From Euryarchaeota archaeon UBA39 (lineage in GTDB: Archaea > Thermoplasmatota > Poseidoniia > Poseidoniales > Thalassarchaeaceae), in assembly GCA_002503045.1 (NCBI GenBank), contig DAQW01000070.1, positions 1 to 6,068 on the forward strand: DNA of 6,068 nt, written 5' to 3'. This document shows, in pieces, positions 5,313 through 6,068 of this stretch. Below the pieces are notes generated by a model. That model saw nothing but the letters and a program-made list of their open reading frames with translations. It was not told the origin of the DNA and made no database searches. The position numbers and the translations under genes were made by a program. Numbering within the stretch: the first letter of the stretch is position 1; each line of letters begins with the position of its first letter.

Positions 5313-6068
5313 TTCTACACGTTCAATTAGCATGGCAACTGCATTTCCGCCACCTAAACATAGTGAAACAATGCCCTTGCTGCCTTCGATTCTTCTTAGT
5401 ATACCTAACATTGTAATTAGGCAACGAGTTCCGGATGAGCCCAAAGGATGACCTAGACTTACTGCGCCGCCGTTAAGGTTGAATCTGTCATCTGGAATCC
5501 CAATTTCATTTGCAACTGCGCATGAAGCGGATGCAAATGCTTCATTGTGCTCATATGCATCAATATCCATTATTGCAAGTTCATTTCTTTCAAGAAGGGT
5601 ATTGATTGCAGGAATTGGAGCATACATCACACGTTTTGGTTCAACTCCACTTGTGCATTGATCAATGATTTTTGCCAAAATAGTCCAACCTTGTTGAATA
5701 GCAAATTCCTCATCAGCAACTAATACAGCACTTGCTCCGTCGTTCAGAGTAGAGGCATTACCTGCAGTAATTTTTCCATCTTTCTGAAATACGCTTCTAA
5801 GTTCTCCAAGAGTATCAGTATTACTGTTTTCTCTAATTCCTTCATCAATTCGAACTTCAATTAATCCTGCATCAGTATGTACGTTTACAGGAACAATTTC
5901 CCAATCAAACCATCCATTATCTCTAGCAGTAGCAGCTCTTTCATGTGATCTAACTGCGAATTGATCCATTTCCTGCCGTGAAATCGAGCATTCATCTGCA
6001 ATGACTTCTCCAGTATTGCCCATATGCATATCATTGTAGACATCCCATAGTCCGTCATGAACCATTGA
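5310..6068 (-). CDS. Thiolase (acetyl-CoA C-acetyltransferase type), C-terminal part
   Basis: The frame is open to the right edge; the codon before the first visible Met is TCA (Ser). This is therefore an internal piece lacking about 130-140 N-terminal residues, including the acyl-accepting cysteine. The 252 visible residues (numbered from that Ser) contain DGLWDVYNDMHMGNTGE (5-21), a loop motif of thiolase II enzymes. They also contain SRQEMDQFAVRSHERA (29-44), NASTLNDGASAV (102-113), NEAFA (174-178), the catalytic His in GHPLGSSG (205-212) and the second catalytic Cys in CLGGGN (236-241). Both C-terminal catalytic residues are intact. The enzyme joins two acetyl-CoA molecules or cleaves 3-ketoacyl-CoA. 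Biosynthetic (acetoacetyl-CoA) versus beta-oxidation use cannot be decided from this part. It resembles bacterial AtoB/PhaA-type thiolases. It lies 65 nt upstream of rpoK on the same strand, with no functional link evident. Confidence 0.93.
   Translation of the reverse strand, partial: SMVHDGLWDVYNDMHMGNTGEVIADECSISRQEMDQFAVRSHERAATARDNGWFDWEIVPVNVHTDAGLIEVRIDEGIRENSNTDTLGELRSVFQKDGKITAGNASTLNDGASAVLVADEEFAIQQGWTILAKIIDQCTSGVEPKRVMYAPIPAINTLLERNELAIMDIDAYEHNEAFASASCAVANEIGIPDDRFNLNGGAVSLGHPLGSSGTRCLITMLGILRRIEGSKGIVSLCLGGGNAVAMLIERVE

Noticed and set aside
1..6068. CRISPR array, insertion sequence, attachment site or phage genes
   Set aside because: No regularly spaced repeats, transposase, integrase or flanking terminal repeats were seen; coding is nearly continuous with housekeeping-type genes.

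Overview
The window reads as an archaeal genome fragment, most likely from an aerobic, probably planktonic euryarchaeon of the Poseidoniales (Marine Group II) or a relative. The firmest domain-level evidence is a gene for RNA polymerase subunit K (RpoK/Rpb6), which is archaeal/eukaryotic rather than bacterial. It is preceded by a good archaeal Shine-Dalgarno sequence. Full-length heme O and heme A synthases imply a heme-A-type terminal oxidase and therefore oxygen respiration. The lineage assignment is inferred from gene content and protein style; no 16S gene or other decisive marker is present.

Layout, right to left on the minus strand. (1) 5310-6068 is the C-terminal two-thirds of a thiolase, cut by the window edge. 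(2) 4993-5244 is rpoK, separated from the thiolase by a 65-nt GC-rich, structured leader. (3) 3991-4992 is the only plus-strand gene: a secreted, membrane-anchored thioredoxin-fold protein. Its stop codon abuts that of rpoK, and its possible start codon lies 2 bp from that of ctaA. (4) 2957-3988 is ctaA (heme A synthase). (5) 1850-2914 is ctaB (heme O synthase). (6) 538-1794 is a LeuA/homocitrate-synthase-like acyltransferase without the LeuA regulatory domain. (7) 1-501 is the N-terminus of a secreted kexin/subtilisin-like (S8) protease, which runs off the left edge. Genes 4 to 7 point the same way with gaps of 42, 55 and 36 nt and could form one operon.

How they may work together: CtaB farnesylates heme B to heme O, and CtaA oxidises heme O to heme A for cytochrome oxidase. 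CtaA here has a cysteine pair in each outward-facing half. The divergent neighbour is an exported CxxC thioredoxin-fold protein, so it could act on those cysteines or on oxidase assembly; this is a hypothesis from context. The acyltransferase and the protease have no obvious mechanistic tie to heme. The thiolase belongs to acyl-CoA metabolism. No oxidase subunits, tRNA, rRNA, CRISPR, insertion sequence or phage genes were seen, and the window is almost completely coding.

The most unusual points are the mixed character of the heme A synthase (cysteine pairs plus a long COX15-like first loop), an RpoK with an internal insertion and a non-basic tail, the crowded divergent ctaA/thioredoxin junction, and the substrate-unknown LeuA-family enzyme. 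No clearly new multi-gene system can be demonstrated from this sequence alone.
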